Assembly (NCBI GenBank): GCA_964440155.1
Contig: CAYTRH010000188.1
Location: 1-5,352 of the forward strand
DNA: 5,352 bases
Direction: 5' to 3'
Source of the DNA: PFJX01 sp964440155
Lineage (GTDB): Bacteria > Pseudomonadota > Gammaproteobacteria > Burkholderiales > Thiobacillaceae
This document shows, piece by piece, positions 3,579-5,352 of this stretch; positions within the stretch are counted from its first letter, which is position 1, and each line of letters starts with the position of its first letter. The translations under genes and the position numbers were made by a program. The notes beneath the pieces are model-generated. The model saw only the letters and a program-made list of their open reading frames with translations, searched no databases and was not told the DNA's origin.

Positions 3579-5352
3579 ATGAGCTACACATTCGCCGAGA
3601 AAAAACGTCTGCGCAAGAGTTTCGCCAAGCGCGTCAGCGTGCTGCCGGTGCCGTACATGCTGACCACCCAGATCGAATCCTTCCGCGCCTTCCTGCAGGA
3701 GGACGTGCCGATGGATCAGCGCGACGACGTCGGCCTGCAGGCGGCTTTCACGTCGATCTTCCCCATCGTCAGTCACAGCGGCAATGCCCGGCTGGAGTTC
3801 GTCAGCTACACGCTCGGCACGCCGGTGTTCGACATCGTCGAATGCCAGCAGCGCGGCCTCACCTATGCGGCCAGCGTGCGCGCGCGCGTGCGGCTGGTGA
3901 TCCTGGATCGGGAGAGCAGCAAGGAGAAGATCAAGGAGGTCAAGGAGCAGGAAGTCTACATGGGCGAAATGCCGTTGATGACTCCGAACGGCTCGTTCGT
4001 CATCAATGGCACCGAACGCGTCATCGTGTCGCAGTTGCATCGTTCCCCCGGCGTGTTCTTCGAGCATGACCGCGGCAAGACCCATTCCTCGGGCAAGCTG
4101 CTGTTCTCCGCGCGCATCATTCCCTACCGGGGCTCCTGGCTGGACTTCGAGTTCGATCCCAAGGATTTCGTCTACTTCCGGGTCGACCGCCGGCGCAAGA
4201 TGCCGATGACCATCCTGCTCAAGGCGCTGGGGTACAACGTCGAGCAGATTCTGGAGATGTTCTTCACCACCGATGTGTTCCACATCGGTCGCAAAGGCAT
4301 CGAGATCGAACTGCACCCCGAGCGCATGAAGGGGGAGACCGCGCGTTTCGACATCCACGCCAAGGATGGCAGTGTCATCGTGGCGCGTGACAAGCGCATC
4401 ACCGCGCGCCACATCCGCGACATCGAGGCGGCCGGCATCAGCAAGGTGATCGTCGATCAGGAATACCTGCTCGGGCGCGTGCTCGCGCGCAATCTGATCG
4501 ATCAGGAGAGCGGCGAACTGATCGCGCGTGCCAACGACGAGATCACCGAGACGCTACTGGCCAAGATCATCGAGGCCGGAGTGACGCGGTTGGAGACGCT
4601 GTACACCAACGAACTGGATCACGGGCCGTTCGTGTCGCAGACGCTGCGTGCCGACGAGACGGTCGACCAGTGGACCGCGCGCGTGGCCATCTACCGCATG
4701 ATGCGACCGGGCGAGCCGCCGACCGAGGACGCGGTCGAGGCGCTGTTCAACCGCCTGTTCTTCAGCGACGAGAGCTACGACCTCTCCAAGGTCGGACGCA
4801 TGAAATTCAACCGGCGCATCCAGGCGCCGGCCAAGACCAGCTGGCAGATCGTGTTTCCGCCGCATCATCGCGAGAACAAGCTGGCGCAGGCCTTGCGCGA
4901 TCATTTCGGCGTGTGCCCGGAGGCCAGCCTGTCCAAGGTGAGCCTGGAGGATGTGGCCACGGTGGAGGAGGCCGAAGCCCGCCTGGACGAACTCAACAAG
5001 TATCTGAAGAGCGCCGGCTTCGATCCCAAGGCGTTGAACGCGCGGGTCGAGGAGCGCTATACGCTGAGCCCGCGCGACATCGTCGAGGTCATTCGCATCC
5101 TGGTGGAACTGCGCAACGGCCGTGGCGAGATCGACGACATCGACCATCTGGGCAACCGTCGGGTGCGCTCGGTCGGTGAACTCGCGGAAAACCAGTTCCG
5201 TGCCGGCCTGGTGCGGGTCGAACGTGCGGTCAAGGAGCGCCTCAATCAGGCCGAGAGCGACAACCTGATGCCGCATGACCTGATCAACGCCAAGCCGATC
5301 TCGGCGGCGATCAAGGAGTTCTTCGGCTCCAGCCAGCTGTCGCAGTTCATGG
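3579..5352 (+). CDS. rpoB: DNA-directed RNA polymerase subunit beta, N-terminal part, cut by the window end
   Basis: RpoB forms one pincer of the RNA polymerase clamp and half of the catalytic cleft. The window holds 591 codons, roughly the first 40% of the protein, open at the right edge. Recognisable blocks are VKEQEVYMGEMPLMTPNGSF (121-140), NGTERVIVSQLHRSPGVFF (143-161), IPYRGSWLDFEFDPKD, RITARHIR, the YRMMRPGEPPT gate region, VGRMKFNR and DIDHLGNRR (520-528). The last is SSQLSQFM (584-591), the start of rifampicin cluster I; residues 587-591 equal the wild-type E. coli 511-515, and V150 equals V146. The lobe insertion found in E. coli (about 225-343) is present. A further insertion of about 71 residues lies at 414-495. 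GAGGGAG (3567-3573) is the ribosome binding site for ATG 3579. The key D516, H526 and S531 equivalents lie outside the window. Confidence 0.97.
   Translation, partial: MSYTFAEKKRLRKSFAKRVSVLPVPYMLTTQIESFRAFLQEDVPMDQRDDVGLQAAFTSIFPIVSHSGNARLEFVSYTLGTPVFDIVECQQRGLTYAASVRARVRLVILDRESSKEKIKEVKEQEVYMGEMPLMTPNGSFVINGTERVIVSQLHRSPGVFFEHDRGKTHSSGKLLFSARIIPYRGSWLDFEFDPKDFVYFRVDRRRKMPMTILLKALGYNVEQILEMFFTTDVFHIGRKGIEIELHPERMKGETARFDIHAKDGSVIVARDKRITARHIRDIEAAGISKVIVDQEYLLGRVLARNLIDQESGELIARANDEITETLLAKIIEAGVTRLETLYTNELDHGPFVSQTLRADETVDQWTARVAIYRMMRPGEPPTEDAVEALFNRLFFSDESYDLSKVGRMKFNRRIQAPAKTSWQIVFPPHHRENKLAQALRDHFGVCPEASLSKVSLEDVATVEEAEARLDELNKYLKSAGFDPKALNARVEERYTLSPRDIVEVIRILVELRNGRGEIDDIDHLGNRRVRSVGELAENQFRAGLVRVERAVKERLNQAESDNLMPHDLINAKPISAAIKEFFGSSQLSQFM
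4818..5063 (+). other. Lineage-specific insertion within rpoB (beta residues 414-495)
   Basis: Between MKFNRR (408-413) and LSPRDIVEV (496-504) the protein has 82 residues where E. coli beta, recalled from memory, has about 11-12 (around 408-419). The net gain is about 71, while flanks on both sides align without gaps. The reading frame stays open and base composition resembles the rest of the gene, so it is not a frameshift. The first part (414-447) has TSWQIVFPPHHRENK and one cysteine (C446). The second (450-493) is charged and helix-prone, with V462, A465, L469, L472 and L476 in heptad spacing, then DPKALNARVEER. I do not recognise the fold. It would lie on the beta lobe, on the surface, ahead of the rifampicin region. 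Confidence 0.8.

Noticed and set aside
3531..4412. Minus-strand open frame (293 codons) opposite the start of rpoB
   Set aside because: It is a His/Asp/Leu-rich composition artefact of the reverse strand of conserved rpoB, with no recognisable domain.
4818..5063. Intein or group I/II intron as an explanation of the rpoB insertion
   Set aside because: The insert is too short for an intein and has no terminal His-Asn/Cys splice motif. It is in frame without intron-like structure and replaces a loop rather than interrupting an active-site motif.
4554..5276. Minus-strand open frame (240 codons) opposite rpoB
   Set aside because: Same reason: the plus strand is clearly coding for conserved beta motifs throughout, and the antisense product is unrecognisable.

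Overview
The window is the classic bacterial secE-nusG-rplKAJL-rpoB transcription and translation cluster, all on the + strand. The 3' half of a tRNA-Trp gene precedes it, and rpoB is cut off by the right edge. The tRNA-Trp/secE junction, the three-helix SecE and the detailed residue choices (L11, L1, NusG and the conserved part of beta) point to Proteobacteria. They resemble beta- or beta/gamma-borderline lineages most. The DNA is GC-rich. Genus cannot be read from the sequence alone.

Layout: tRNA-Trp 3' half (1-43), a 42-nt spacer, secE (86-433), nusG (433-966, overlapping secE by one base), and a 119-nt spacer with GC-rich alternative hairpins and a candidate L1 autoregulatory site. Then come rplK (1086-1517), rplA (1519-2220, one base after rplK) and a 227-nt leader containing a recognisable L10 autoregulatory RNA. 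Last are rplJ (2448-2945), rplL (2996-3373), a 205-nt spacer with a strong terminator/attenuator-like stem-loop, and rpoB (3579 to the window edge). No gene-free stretch exceeds 300 bases.

The genes serve gene expression and protein export. SecE belongs to the SecYEG translocon, and NusG couples RNA polymerase to Rho or the ribosome. L11, L1, L10 and L7/L12 build the mobile stalks of the 50S subunit, and RpoB is the RNA polymerase beta subunit. The long spacers sit where control is known in relatives: before rplK (L1 feedback), before rplJ (L10-L12 feedback) and before rpoB (attenuation and RNA processing).

The most unusual signal is inside rpoB. About 71 extra residues, net, replace a roughly 12-residue loop of the E. 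coli protein between the conserved MKFNR and DIDHLGNRR motifs, just upstream of the rifampicin region. Everything else is a conventional core operon. I found no mobile element, CRISPR array or other accessory system.
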